Of a stretch of DNA of 64,000 nt, positions 26,230 to 34,097 are shown in pieces (the stretch's first letter is position 1; the number at the start of each line of letters is the position of its first letter). Under the pieces are notes generated by a model that was not told the DNA's origin, did no database searches, and saw nothing but the letters and a program-made list of their open reading frames with translations. The stretch is taken from contig JBGUJG010000050.1 of the NCBI GenBank assembly GCA_045113695.1, forward strand, positions 29,777 to 93,776, given 5' to 3'. The DNA is from UBA4246 sp045113695. GTDB taxonomy: Bacteria > Bacillota > Clostridia > Christensenellales > Aristaeellaceae. The translations under genes and the position numbers were made by a program.

Positions 26230-27627
26230 ATGGAAAGAGTGTATGCCGCCATCGACATGAAGTCCTTTTACGCGTCCGTCGAGTGTGTGTACAGGCAGCT
26301 GGACCCGCTGAAGGCCAAGCTGCTGGTGGCGGACGAGAGCCGGACCGACCAGACGATCTGCCTGGCCGTTTCCCCGGCGCTCAAGGCCATCGGCGTGCCC
26401 AGCCGGCCGCGCCTGTTCGAGGCAAAGCAGGCCATCCGGCGGTATGAGGCGGCGATGCACACCAGGGTTTCGTATCTGATCGCCGTGCCCCGCATGGCGG
26501 AGTACGAGCGGGTGTCGGCCCTGATCTATTCCGTGTTCCTGCGCTACGCCGCGCCGGAGGACATCCACGTCTACAGCATCGACGAGTCCTTCATTGACTG
26601 CACGCCCTACCTCCACTTTTACCGGGAGGAGGCCGAACGGCAGGGGGTCCATCCCGCCCGCCTGATGGCCATGACCATGATTCGGGACGTGCTCAAAACC
26701 ACCGGCATCACCGCCACCTGCGGCATCGGCACCAACCTCTACCTGGCCAAGGTCGCCATGGACATCGTGGCCAAAAAGGCGCAGCCGGACCAGGACGGCG
26801 TCCGCATCGCGGAGCTGAATGAGGACAGCTATAAATTCCTCCTGTGGGACCACCAGCCGCTGACCGATTTCTGGCAGATCGGCCCCGGGAAGGCCAGGCG
26901 GCTGAACAAGGCCCACCTGTACACCATGGGCGACGTGGCCGCCAAATCCCAGTTCGACGAGGAATGGTTTTATAAAACCTTCGGCATCGACGGCGAGATC
27001 CTGATCGATCACGCCTGGGGGATCGAGCCGGTCACCATGCGGGACATCAAATCCTACCGTACCGACCGCAACAGCCTTTCCAGCGGCCAGGTGCTCCCGC
27101 GGCCGTATCCCTTCCCGGAAGCGCGGATCGTCTTTTCCGAGATGGTTGACGTCCTGTGCGCCGATATGTTCACGAAAAACCTGATCAGCCCGGTCTTTTC
27201 CTGGTATGTGTTTTATGATTACAAGTCCCTGGAGGTTGTTCCCGATTACGACGGACCGGTCTCCCTGGATTATTACGGCCGCCTGCACCCCTCCCACAGT
27301 GGCGGGACGGTGCGGACGCGCACCGGCACCAACAGCGTCCGGGAGGTCATGAGCGCGATGCTGGCCTCCTTTGACGCGGGCACGGACCACCGCCTCCTGT
27401 TCCGCCGCCTGAGCGTGTGCGCAAACGAGGTCACGGAGGACTGCGGCGTCTTTCAGCTGGACCTTTTTACCGATTACGAAGCCGCGGACCGCGAAAAGCG
27501 CATCCAGGGCGCGATGCTGGAGGTCCGGAAAAAATACGGGCCGAACGCCGTCTTCCGGGGCACGAACATGCTGGAAGGCGCGACGTCGCTGGAGCGGAAC
27601 CGGCAGATCGGCGGGCACCGGGCCTGA
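26230..27627 (+). CDS. Y-family DNA polymerase, UmuC-like
   Basis: Translesion polymerase. Catalytic acidic residues are Asp9 in YAAIDMKSFYASVE and Asp118-Glu119 in YSIDESFID. Finger, thumb (CGIGTNLYLAKVAMD) and little-finger domains are in order; 465 residues, longer than DinB and typical of the clostridial UmuC-like group found with S24 repressors. It starts 12 bases after the repressor with a GGGGG site, so the repressor probably controls it directly. Confidence 0.9.
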   Translation: MERVYAAIDMKSFYASVECVYRQLDPLKAKLLVADESRTDQTICLAVSPALKAIGVPSRPRLFEAKQAIRRYEAAMHTRVSYLIAVPRMAEYERVSALIYSVFLRYAAPEDIHVYSIDESFIDCTPYLHFYREEAERQGVHPARLMAMTMIRDVLKTTGITATCGIGTNLYLAKVAMDIVAKKAQPDQDGVRIAELNEDSYKFLLWDHQPLTDFWQIGPGKARRLNKAHLYTMGDVAAKSQFDEEWFYKTFGIDGEILIDHAWGIEPVTMRDIKSYRTDRNSLSSGQVLPRPYPFPEARIVFSEMVDVLCADMFTKNLISPVFSWYVFYDYKSLEVVPDYDGPVSLDYYGRLHPSHSGGTVRTRTGTNSVREVMSAMLASFDAGTDHRLLFRRLSVCANEVTEDCGVFQLDLFTDYEAADREKRIQGAMLEVRKKYGPNAVFRGTNMLEGATSLERNRQIGGHRA

Positions 27628-27661
27628 CCCGCCTGCCGTTGAACCGCCGGAAAAACAAAAA

Positions 27662-27679
27662 GCCCGCCTGCCGGCGGGC
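27662..27679 (+). other. Hairpin upstream of the YolD-like gene
   Basis: GCCCGCC/GGCGGGC stem with loop TGCC, just before the GGGAGGG ribosome site. Read on the minus strand it is followed by TTTTTG. It could lower expression of the downstream genes relative to the polymerase. Confidence 0.5.
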
Positions 27680-27697
27680 GGGAAGGGAGGGATCGCG

Positions 27698-28225
27698 ATG
27701 CAGCCGGGCGAAATGGCCATGCCGGCGGATTTCAGATACCGGGAGGTGTTTGCCCGCGGGCGGCCCCGGCATCCGCAGGGGGACGTTTTTGCGCAGAAGC
27801 ACCCGGCCATGGACTGCGGGAAACGGGCCAAGATCTTCAGCCCCTTTGACGCCCTCCGCGGCTTCAGCGACGCCGTCGCCGCCAAGGACGTCCTGTACGT
27901 GAACCGCCCGGAGCTGACCGAGGAGGAGCAGACGGAGATCAGCCGGCGGCTTTCGATCCTCCGGGAGCTGACGAAAAACGGCCGGCTGGCCCGAGCCAAC
28001 CGGGTGCAGGTCCGCGTGACGTACTTTGCCCCCTGTGAAGACCGGGACAGCTTTTCCTACGGCTGCCGCGGGCGGGAGGAGACGGTCTTCGGCATCTGCC
28101 GCCGGGTGGACGACGCCGTTTCCCGCACGCTGACGGTCGGCGATACAGCCGTCCGCTTTCAGGACATCATCGCCGTCGAGGCAGACCGGATTTTTGACGA
28201 AGACTGGGAGAGGGATGACCCGTGA
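27698..28225 (+). CDS. YolD-like protein
   Basis: 175-residue cytosolic protein. The N-terminal region (MDCGKRAKIFSPFDALRGF) and the C-terminal EADRIFDEDWE match proteins usually found beside UmuC-like polymerases and annotated YolD-like; the YolD family has been proposed to act as a UmuD-like partner. No catalytic motif is seen. Start ATG 27698 follows GGGAGGG. The stop overlaps the next gene by four bases. Function is inferred from neighbours. Confidence 0.7.
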   Translation: MQPGEMAMPADFRYREVFARGRPRHPQGDVFAQKHPAMDCGKRAKIFSPFDALRGFSDAVAAKDVLYVNRPELTEEEQTEISRRLSILRELTKNGRLARANRVQVRVTYFAPCEDRDSFSYGCRGREETVFGICRRVDDAVSRTLTVGDTAVRFQDIIAVEADRIFDEDWERDDP

Positions 28226-28713
28226 ATGACTCGCTCCGCTGCACCCGCTGCTGTTTTACCGGGCACAGGCCCAGCCGCCTGCTCCGCCCGGAAGACGACA
28301 TCCGCGTGGACCTGGAAAACAGCATCCTGACCTCCGTCCGGGAGGGCTGCCATACCTTTATCAGCGGCATGGCCTGCGGGGTCGACATCTGGGCGGCGGA
28401 GATCGTCGTGCGGATGAAGGACCAGTTTCCCGACCTGAACCTGCACCTGATCGCCGCCATCCCGTTCGCCGGCTTTGACGAGCGCTGGCCGGAGGACTGG
28501 CGGGAAAGATACCGCGCCCTGCTGGGCCGGGCCGAATACGTGAAGGTGGCGGCGCCGTTCTGCTCCAGGGCCGCTTACCAGCGGCGGAACGAGTGGATGG
28601 TCAACCACAGCGCCCGGGTGATCGCCGTATACAACGGCCAGGCCGGCGGCACCCGCAACACCATCTGCTACGCCAGGCGGCAGAAGGTGCCGGTGATCCT
28701 TTTGAAGGGGTAG
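28222..28713 (+). CDS. SLOG-family protein (YpsA/DUF1273-like)
   Basis: 163-residue Rossmann-like protein of the SLOG superfamily, which senses nucleotide-derived ligands. Marks are the N-terminal CCFTGHRP, the central SGMACGVDIWAAE and the final YNGQAGGTRNTI. GTG start at 28222 inside the previous stop (CCGTGA) shows coupled translation with the YolD-like gene. Its link to a translesion polymerase operon suggests a role in the damage response, but its ligand is unknown. Confidence 0.8.
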   Translation: MNDSLRCTRCCFTGHRPSRLLRPEDDIRVDLENSILTSVREGCHTFISGMACGVDIWAAEIVVRMKDQFPDLNLHLIAAIPFAGFDERWPEDWRERYRALLGRAEYVKVAAPFCSRAAYQRRNEWMVNHSARVIAVYNGQAGGTRNTICYARRQKVPVILLKG

Positions 28714-28722
28714 GACGGGGCA

Positions 28723-28785
28723 TCAGGGAATAGGGAACAGGGAACAGGCAGTAGGCAGCAGGGAATAGGGAACAGTCAGCAGGGG
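28723..28785 (+). repeat. Short purine-rich direct repeats
   Basis: CAGGGAATAGGGAACAG occurs twice with variants (GGGAACAGGCAGTAGGCAG) between. No spacer-repeat regularity, so not CRISPR. The rest of the gap to 28874 shows no gene. Confidence 0.6.
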
Positions 28786-28874
28786 ATGAGACCGGATGAT
28801 CTGATGGTCTGCAGACGGATCAGCGCTGTTCTTTGAAGACACGGGAAGCGGATACAGCTTGTATCAATAAAAAG

Positions 28875-28913
28875 GCGCGGAGGGCGGCCGCCGGGGCGGC
28901 GGGCTCTCCGCGC
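28875..28913 (-). terminator. Terminator of the DUF308 gene
   Basis: GCGCGGAG/CTCCGCGC stem with an inner GCCGCC/GGCGGC pair; on the minus strand it is followed by CTTTTTATT. It separates two convergent genes and may act both ways. Confidence 0.75.
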
Positions 28914-28952
28914 TGTCTTACGGGGGAAAATAAAAGGGGCCGGAACGGAACG

Positions 28953-29474
28953 TCAGCGGGTGACGATCCACAGGCTGGACAGGCCGTTGTAGATCAGGAT
29001 GCCGCCCAGGATCCGCACGATCAGCTCCATCGTGCTGAAGGGCCGGGCCACCAGGTAAACGCCCAGCGCGACGGTCACCAGGGCCATCAGCACGCCGGCC
29101 GTCCATTTATCATAGCCGGCGCGTTTGGAATCCAGCGCTTTGAGCAGATTGTACACGCCGCCCAGGATGATCAGGATGCCGGCGGCCTTCGGGAAGAAAT
29201 TGATCAGCGACTGGGGCCTGATCACCAGGAACAGGCCGGCCAGCACGGCCAGGACGCCGCCCACCTTGTCCAGGTTGGACGGGCCCGCTTCATAGCGGCT
29301 GCGGGGCCAGGCGCCCAGGGCGTTCAGGCCGCCGGCGATCAGGGCGATCCCGCCCAGACGGACGATGAGGGTCATGGTCATCCCGGGGAACAGCAGCAGC
29401 ACCAGGCCCAGAATGATCAGCAGGATCGGCAGGGCGCTCGGCGTCCCCTGAATGGGCCGGAATTCATCTTTCAT
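28953..29474 (-). CDS. DUF308/HdeD-family membrane protein
   Basis: 173-residue integral membrane protein with about six hydrophobic segments, for example ALPILLIILGLVLLLF at the N-terminus and repeated GGILxxNGL-like helix pairs. HdeD relatives are linked to acid or general stress but the biochemical role is unknown. I chose ATG 29474, seven bases after AGGAGG on the minus strand; the frame is open further upstream without a ribosome site. Monocistronic, with a possible TATAAT at 29535-29530. Confidence 0.8.
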   Translation of the reverse strand: MKDEFRPIQGTPSALPILLIILGLVLLLFPGMTMTLIVRLGGIALIAGGLNALGAWPRSRYEAGPSNLDKVGGVLAVLAGLFLVIRPQSLINFFPKAAGILIILGGVYNLLKALDSKRAGYDKWTAGVLMALVTVALGVYLVARPFSTMELIVRILGGILIYNGLSSLWIVTR

Positions 29475-29609
29475 AGCAGCAACCTCCTGTATAGGTTCCC
29501 GACGGAAGGAAAATCCGCCGGTCCAGGGTATTATAGCACAGCGTTTCCTGTTTGGCCAGCAAAAAAGCGTCATGCCGCAAAGGTACGCTGACCGCGCTGA
29601 TCGTCCCGT

Positions 29610-29638
29610 TTGCCAAGATGAAGAAAATACATTATAAT
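29610..29638 (+). promoter_or_regulatory. Promoter of the caspase-like gene
   Basis: TTGCCA at 29610-29615, 17-base spacer, TATAAT at 29633-29638. The leader is about 80 bases. Confidence 0.8.
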
Positions 29639-29725
29639 AGACAGGAAAGCCGGACGTCCGGGACAGAGGATCCGGATCGCGGATGATGAACGCGAAGCAA
29701 TGGATGGGAGAAAGGGGGGAGAACT

Positions 29726-31222
29726 GTGCGCAGGCTGTGCTGTCTTTTGACGCTGCTGGTGCTGCTGTCGCGGGGCGGCCTGCCGCAGGGTAAGGCGGAA
29801 GAAACGCCGCAGCCGGTTCTCCGGGCCCTCCTGGTGACCTGCGACCGCTTTGTCAGCCGGCCGGAAACCACCCCGGCCGCCCAGCAGAACGCCCAGCTGA
29901 TGAAATCCCTCCTGGAGTCTGACGCCAGGGGCTACGCGGAAATCCGGACGGAGTGCGATACCCTGCCGTCGGTGGACGCCTTTGCCCAGGCGGTCCGCGA
30001 GACGTTTGCCGGGGCGGGGGACGGGGATATCTCCTTTGTGTACATCAGCACGCACGGCCTCTATACGGCCAACCGCTCGAACCTGAGCGCCAGCCTCCTT
30101 TTGTCGGACGGGGAAAAGGAGGAGCGGCTGACCGCCCAGGCCCTGGCCAATCTCCTGGCCGCCATCCCGGGCACCAAGGTGCTGGTGCTGGACGCCTGCC
30201 ATTCCGGGGCCTTCATCGGCAAAGGCCTGAGCGATTTTGCCCAGGCCAATCCGTTCGCGTGGGAAAACTTCCACGTCCTCTGCAGCGCGGGCGGCAGCGA
30301 GGAAAGCTGGTACTGGCGCGCCGACAGCGGGGATCAACTGCATGGGGCAGGGTATTTTACTTCCATCCTGGCCGGGGCGCTGGCCGCATCGCCCGTTCCG
30401 CCCGCCGACCGGGACGGGGACGGCCGGGTGTCCCTGTCGGAGGTCAAAGCTTACCTTCTGTCGCATTACGCCGCGTCCACCCCGCAGATCTATCCGGAAA
30501 AAAGCGGATTTGTTTTCTATGTCCCCGGCGCCGCGGAGGAACGTCAGCCGGACGTCATCTCGGATGTCCGTTTCGACCAGACCGTTTTTTCCGGCAGCGT
30601 GGCGGAGATCGGCTTCAGCTTCACCCTGGAGCGGGAGGCCGAAGTCTCCTACCAGCTGATCTATGACCAGCGCGGCGGCTGGGATTTCGCCGACGCTCCG
30701 ATGCTCGCGGACGGGGGAGAAGGCACCCTCCTGCCCAGGGGGACCTACCGGCGCAGGATCACCCTGACCCTGGGCGACGAAGAGCAGGACGTATCGGGCT
30801 ATCTGATGCTGCAGATCTTTTCCCGCGAGGGGGACCGGATGGTCCTCCATGAGAGCAGGCTGCTGCGCGTGTTCCCGTCCCAGGGGGATGTCGCGCTGGA
30901 CGTAAAGACGGAGTCCTCCTTTATTCCCGGCCGGGGAGACGAGCTGGCGGTCCGGGTCGGCCATGACGTTCCCTGCGCGCTGACAGTGTCCGTCCAGAAC
31001 GCCCAGGGCAGGACAGTCCGCTACCTCTCTGTCGAGACCCCTTCCCGCCCGCAGCGCCTGGTTCCGGAGGGCACCACCCTGTACTGGGACGGGAAGCTGG
31101 AAGACGGCACAGCGGCCCCGCCCGGCCGGTACATGGTCTGCGTGCAGACCAGCGTTGGCGGGATGAACTATACGGTGTATTCCGCCTTTTTCACCCTGAC
31201 CGAGGAAATCACCAGCGGATAA
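29726..31222 (+). CDS. Secreted caspase-like (clan CD) peptidase
   Basis: Signal peptide at 1-24, ending near GKA. Caspase fold follows with the catalytic dyad His110 (ISTHG) and Cys158 (DACHSG). A calcium-binding EF-hand-type loop, DRDGDGRVSLSE at 228-239, lies late in the peptidase domain. The C-terminal 200 residues are beta-rich and end with a FlgD-like Ig motif (YWDGKLEDGTAAPPGRY). 498 residues; GTG start with AAAGGGGGGAG. It is exported, so a role in processing extracellular proteins or envelope is more likely than programmed cell death. No partner gene is adjacent. Confidence 0.85.
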   Translation: MRRLCCLLTLLVLLSRGGLPQGKAEETPQPVLRALLVTCDRFVSRPETTPAAQQNAQLMKSLLESDARGYAEIRTECDTLPSVDAFAQAVRETFAGAGDGDISFVYISTHGLYTANRSNLSASLLLSDGEKEERLTAQALANLLAAIPGTKVLVLDACHSGAFIGKGLSDFAQANPFAWENFHVLCSAGGSEESWYWRADSGDQLHGAGYFTSILAGALAASPVPPADRDGDGRVSLSEVKAYLLSHYAASTPQIYPEKSGFVFYVPGAAEERQPDVISDVRFDQTVFSGSVAEIGFSFTLEREAEVSYQLIYDQRGGWDFADAPMLADGGEGTLLPRGTYRRRITLTLGDEEQDVSGYLMLQIFSREGDRMVLHESRLLRVFPSQGDVALDVKTESSFIPGRGDELAVRVGHDVPCALTVSVQNAQGRTVRYLSVETPSRPQRLVPEGTTLYWDGKLEDGTAAPPGRYMVCVQTSVGGMNYTVYSAFFTLTEEITSG

Positions 31223-31253
31223 ATCGCAGTTCCGGAGCGGTCAGAACAGATTT

Positions 31254-31373
31254 GGAGCAGTTCGGGAGCAGTTTTCCGTGAAAAACTGCTCCGATAAAAT
31301 TCCTCATACATCAGGAGATTTTGCTATTTTGGAGCAATTGGAGCAGTTTTTTTGGAGCCATTTTAAGTTTTTA
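31254..31373 (+). repeat. Left arm of a 120-base inverted repeat
   Basis: Starts GGAGCAGTTCGGGAGCAG and ends at TTTTAAGTTTTTAT. It contains a hairpin GGAGCAGTTTT/AAAACTGCTCC and the block GGAGCAGTTTTTTTGGAG. It matches the reverse complement of 33323-33442 along its whole length. Confidence 0.8.
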
Positions 31374-31534
31374 TCGTGTTTGTCTGTCTGCGGTTTTAAT
31401 GCTGTTCTGAGGATACTGAGGCTGAAACCATGCTTTGAGCCATGGAAGTTTTTGTGTTTCTTCACGAAAAGCTGTCTTTGCTTTTTGCAAGAAAAATGCT
31501 GCTTGCTTCGTCTTCTATGCGGGGGGTGAAACAC

Positions 31535-33094
31535 ATGAGGAAATACATCTTGCTAATTCTGGTGCTAATGAATGTAATGCTTGGCACAATCTGTTCTGCC
31601 GAAGATATGACCACAGACATTACTGCAGCTCTTTCGGATGCCGGATTTCATCAGCCCATTCAATTACAGTTGTGGGGTGATACTGCAGCGTGTTTCGCAG
31701 AACAGAATGGAATCAAAACCCTGATAGTGATCGAAAACAGAGGCGGCTGCTGGGAGATCACCATCAATAATCCGACTGCTTTATTTCAGAATACAGACTG
31801 GCCGGAGCTGCGGGTTGACACCGATAATGCAATTTTCTGGACATACCACTTGTCGGATCAGGAAATACTACGTTATCACAGTACAAAAAACGTGGACGGC
31901 TCGTGGGGGCCAGTGGATCAGTTCCATAATGACGGTGGATACGGGGAATTCACCCACATCTGGAACACGTCTTGGGACGGCTTGAACGGCGGAGAGATCA
32001 TTCGAACTTTTTCCGCGGCAGATGAGAACGACAATGACCTCGGCGGTCAGCTGACGCAGATTCTCCCGGCTTCCTGGCTGGCAGACTGCATCCGGCTGGA
32101 CAACTTTGACGTCTCACGCTTCCCGACAATGTTCAGCGGGACAAAAGACAACTATGCTTCTGAGAATAGGCGTTTCTTCCAGGATGCGGCCGCAGTTCTC
32201 ATGCCTGATTATACTTTTCTCAAAGGCATGCTGAAGAATGACGCCATGCACTTTCTGATGGAGAGGCCGGATGGTATCCGGGTATACGTGGTCTGTGAAT
32301 ATGCCGCTCATCGGGAGGCACGCCTGATCGAGAGTTCTGCGTTGCCGGATGGCACGGTACTGGGGTATCAGAACTTTTCAGACAGTCTGTGGATCGACGG
32401 GCGCTGTGTGTCCATTCATCTGCTTTATAATGGTTCTGCGGGAATCGAATATATCTATGATAACACCGCGCATTCCGATGCAACGGGAGGTTTCCTGTTT
32501 TTTGGAGACCGAACGGTCTGGGATGGTTCGACAGTGCCGACACAGATCATTCTGTATGGAGATCACCCGTGGGATGACATTACACAGATTGACTGGAACG
32601 CCCTGCCGCACAGTCTGGAACAGGCCTCTGCTCAGATGGATTCCGGTAATTATGCCATGGTGGTAAATCCCAATCCTGCTGACCGCCTGCACCTGCGGGA
32701 GCGGGCTGACAGAGGAAGCCGGTCCCAAGGCAAGTATTACACCGGGACCCCGGTAGGCGTCAGCGTACAGGATAGCGACTGGACGCTGGTGGTGTTTGGT
32801 GACTGGCGCAGCTGGACCCGGGGGTACATGATGAAACGCTATCTGACCTTCGGGCAGACTGGGAAAGCACTGCGTCTGGATCTGTCAGCCATGCCGCCGC
32901 TCCTCACAAAAAAAGCAATCCTGAAGGTTTACGAGCAGCCGAAAGAAGGAGCCGGTATGACTCAATGGCAGGAAAGCTGTTCGCCGATGCTGGTGATTGG
33001 AGTGATCGGAGACGAATGGTATCACGTCTGGTTCCCGGCTACCGGAGAATTTGGGTTTGTAAAACAAAATGATTTATGGGAAGGAAATGGCTGA
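31535..33094 (+). CDS. Secreted protein with C-terminal SH3-like domains
   Basis: 519 residues from ATG 31535 (GGGGGGTG upstream); the frame is open from 31442 without a site. Signal peptide MRKYILLILVLMNVMLG with cleavage near CSA-ED. A large N-terminal region of unknown fold has many Trp and Asp residues. Two bacterial SH3-like repeats follow: one from about 370 (LHLRERADRGSRSQGKYY) and one from about 455 (KAILKVYEQP to FGFVKQND). Such domains bind cell-wall peptides. Codon and base use is more A+T-rich than in neighbours and the gene lies between inverted repeats, both signs of transfer. Confidence 0.75.
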   Translation: MRKYILLILVLMNVMLGTICSAEDMTTDITAALSDAGFHQPIQLQLWGDTAACFAEQNGIKTLIVIENRGGCWEITINNPTALFQNTDWPELRVDTDNAIFWTYHLSDQEILRYHSTKNVDGSWGPVDQFHNDGGYGEFTHIWNTSWDGLNGGEIIRTFSAADENDNDLGGQLTQILPASWLADCIRLDNFDVSRFPTMFSGTKDNYASENRRFFQDAAAVLMPDYTFLKGMLKNDAMHFLMERPDGIRVYVVCEYAAHREARLIESSALPDGTVLGYQNFSDSLWIDGRCVSIHLLYNGSAGIEYIYDNTAHSDATGGFLFFGDRTVWDGSTVPTQIILYGDHPWDDITQIDWNALPHSLEQASAQMDSGNYAMVVNPNPADRLHLRERADRGSRSQGKYYTGTPVGVSVQDSDWTLVVFGDWRSWTRGYMMKRYLTFGQTGKALRLDLSAMPPLLTKKAILKVYEQPKEGAGMTQWQESCSPMLVIGVIGDEWYHVWFPATGEFGFVKQNDLWEGNG

Positions 33095-33133
33095 TTCCCA
33101 TATCCTTGACAAGGGTTCGGATCCAGCATCGTA

Positions 33134-33238
33134 TCATGCCGCGCTTTCTTTTACCAGTTTGTAGTTGATTACCTTATGATCTGCGTCTATCCTGCCGACT
33201 GCATAGAGTTCGCCACTAACGGTAACGTCACCTTGGCT
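33134..33238 (-). pseudogene. Remnant of a coding sequence
   Basis: A 34-codon minus-strand stretch (GELYAVGRIDADHKVINYKL inside) ends in TGA and reads like protein, but an in-frame TAA lies directly upstream and no start is present. A further 21-codon reading on the + strand (MEARKDEQEGMLVYAIDKAE, 33257-33322) has the same broken look. I infer decayed cargo genes between the inverted repeats. Confidence 0.4.
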
Positions 33239-33322
33239 TTATTATTTACGGAGGTCATGGAAGCCCGGAAAGACGAACAGGAAGGGATGCTGGTGTATGC
33301 CATCGATAAAGCAGAAGGATGA

Positions 33323-33442
33323 ATAAAACCTTAAATGACTCCAAAAAAACTGCTCTTTCTGCTCCAAACAGCCAAAAATGCCTGATACAACAGGCACTAT
33401 GGAAGAACAGTTCTTTCAGAAAAACTGCTCCGAAACTGCTCC
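33323..33442 (-). repeat. Right arm of the 120-base inverted repeat
   Basis: Reverse complement begins GGAGCAGTTTCGGAGCAG and ends GGAGTCATTTAAGGTTTTAT. It pairs with 31254-31373 at roughly three of four positions and has the same length. The inner hairpins are partly decayed. Beyond it, CTCTTCACTCTCCA-type direct repeats run to 33520. Confidence 0.8.
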
Positions 33443-33532
33443 GGAAGTGCAAAAAAGAATGGAGATCAGCCCAATCGGATACTGTCAGATCTCCACTCTT
33501 CACTCTCCACTCTTCACTCTGGAAAAAAGGTC

Positions 33533-34081
33533 CTACCTGTTACAGTCCCATCTCATAAACTCTTCCCCGTCCAGGTCCATCCACCGGAACAGCGTGCCTT
33601 CCAGCGTCATGACGGCCTTCCGGCTGCCGTCCTTCGGGATGGTGCAGGAGCCGGGATTCAGGAGGAACAGGCCGTCCTGCTCTTCGCACTTCTGCACATG
33701 GATGTGGCCGAACAGGAGGATGTCTCCCGGGCAGTGCGGGGGAGGGGAGGAAGGAGAGTATACGTGGCCGTGGGTGATGAACATCTGCCGGCTGCCGACC
33801 GGCATCAGGGCATAGTCCGCCATCACGGGAAACTTCAGCACCATCTGGTCGACCTCCGCGTCGCAGTTGCCGCGGACGGCGTGGATCAGATGGGCTTTTT
33901 CGTTGAGCATCTGAGCGACTTTCGGCGGGTTGTAAGCGTCCGGCAGGGCGTTGCGTGGGCCGTGGTACAGGATGTCCCCCAGCAGGATCAGCCTGCCGCA
34001 GCCTTCCTTTTCAAACAGGCGCAGGACGGCTCCGCAGGCGGAAGCGGACCCGTGGATATCGGAAGCGATCAGGTATTTCAT
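33533..34081 (-). CDS. YfcE/MJ0936-family metallophosphoesterase
   Basis: Calcineurin-like phosphodiesterase with metal motifs SDIHG, GDILYHG, GNCD, THGH and FGHIH in order. 182 residues. ATG 34081 was chosen since a GTG at 34090 sits too close to the AAAGGGG site. Relatives hydrolyse model phosphodiesters; the natural substrate is unclear. Last gene of the minus-strand ruv-queA operon. Confidence 0.9.
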   Translation of the reverse strand: MKYLIASDIHGSASACGAVLRLFEKEGCGRLILLGDILYHGPRNALPDAYNPPKVAQMLNEKAHLIHAVRGNCDAEVDQMVLKFPVMADYALMPVGSRQMFITHGHVYSPSSPPPHCPGDILLFGHIHVQKCEEQDGLFLLNPGSCTIPKDGSRKAVMTLEGTLFRWMDLDGEEFMRWDCNR

Positions 34082-34097
34082 GAAGTGCACCCCTTTT

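Noticed and set aside
28723..28785. CRISPR-like array
   Set aside because: Repeats are short, irregular and without unique spacers; no cas genes in the window.
28833..29591. 252-codon + strand frame over the DUF308 gene
   Set aside because: Gln/Asp/His-rich translation typical of an antisense shadow; the minus-strand frame has a ribosome site, membrane helices and a terminator.
29726..31222. Caspase-like gene as part of an abortive-infection defence system
   Set aside because: A signal peptide and Ig-like tail make it an exported protein, and no sensor, CBASS or TPR partner is adjacent.
31227..31450. Structured RNA such as a riboswitch before the SH3-protein gene
   Set aside because: The hairpins are explained by the inverted-repeat arm, which has a matching copy on the other side of the gene.
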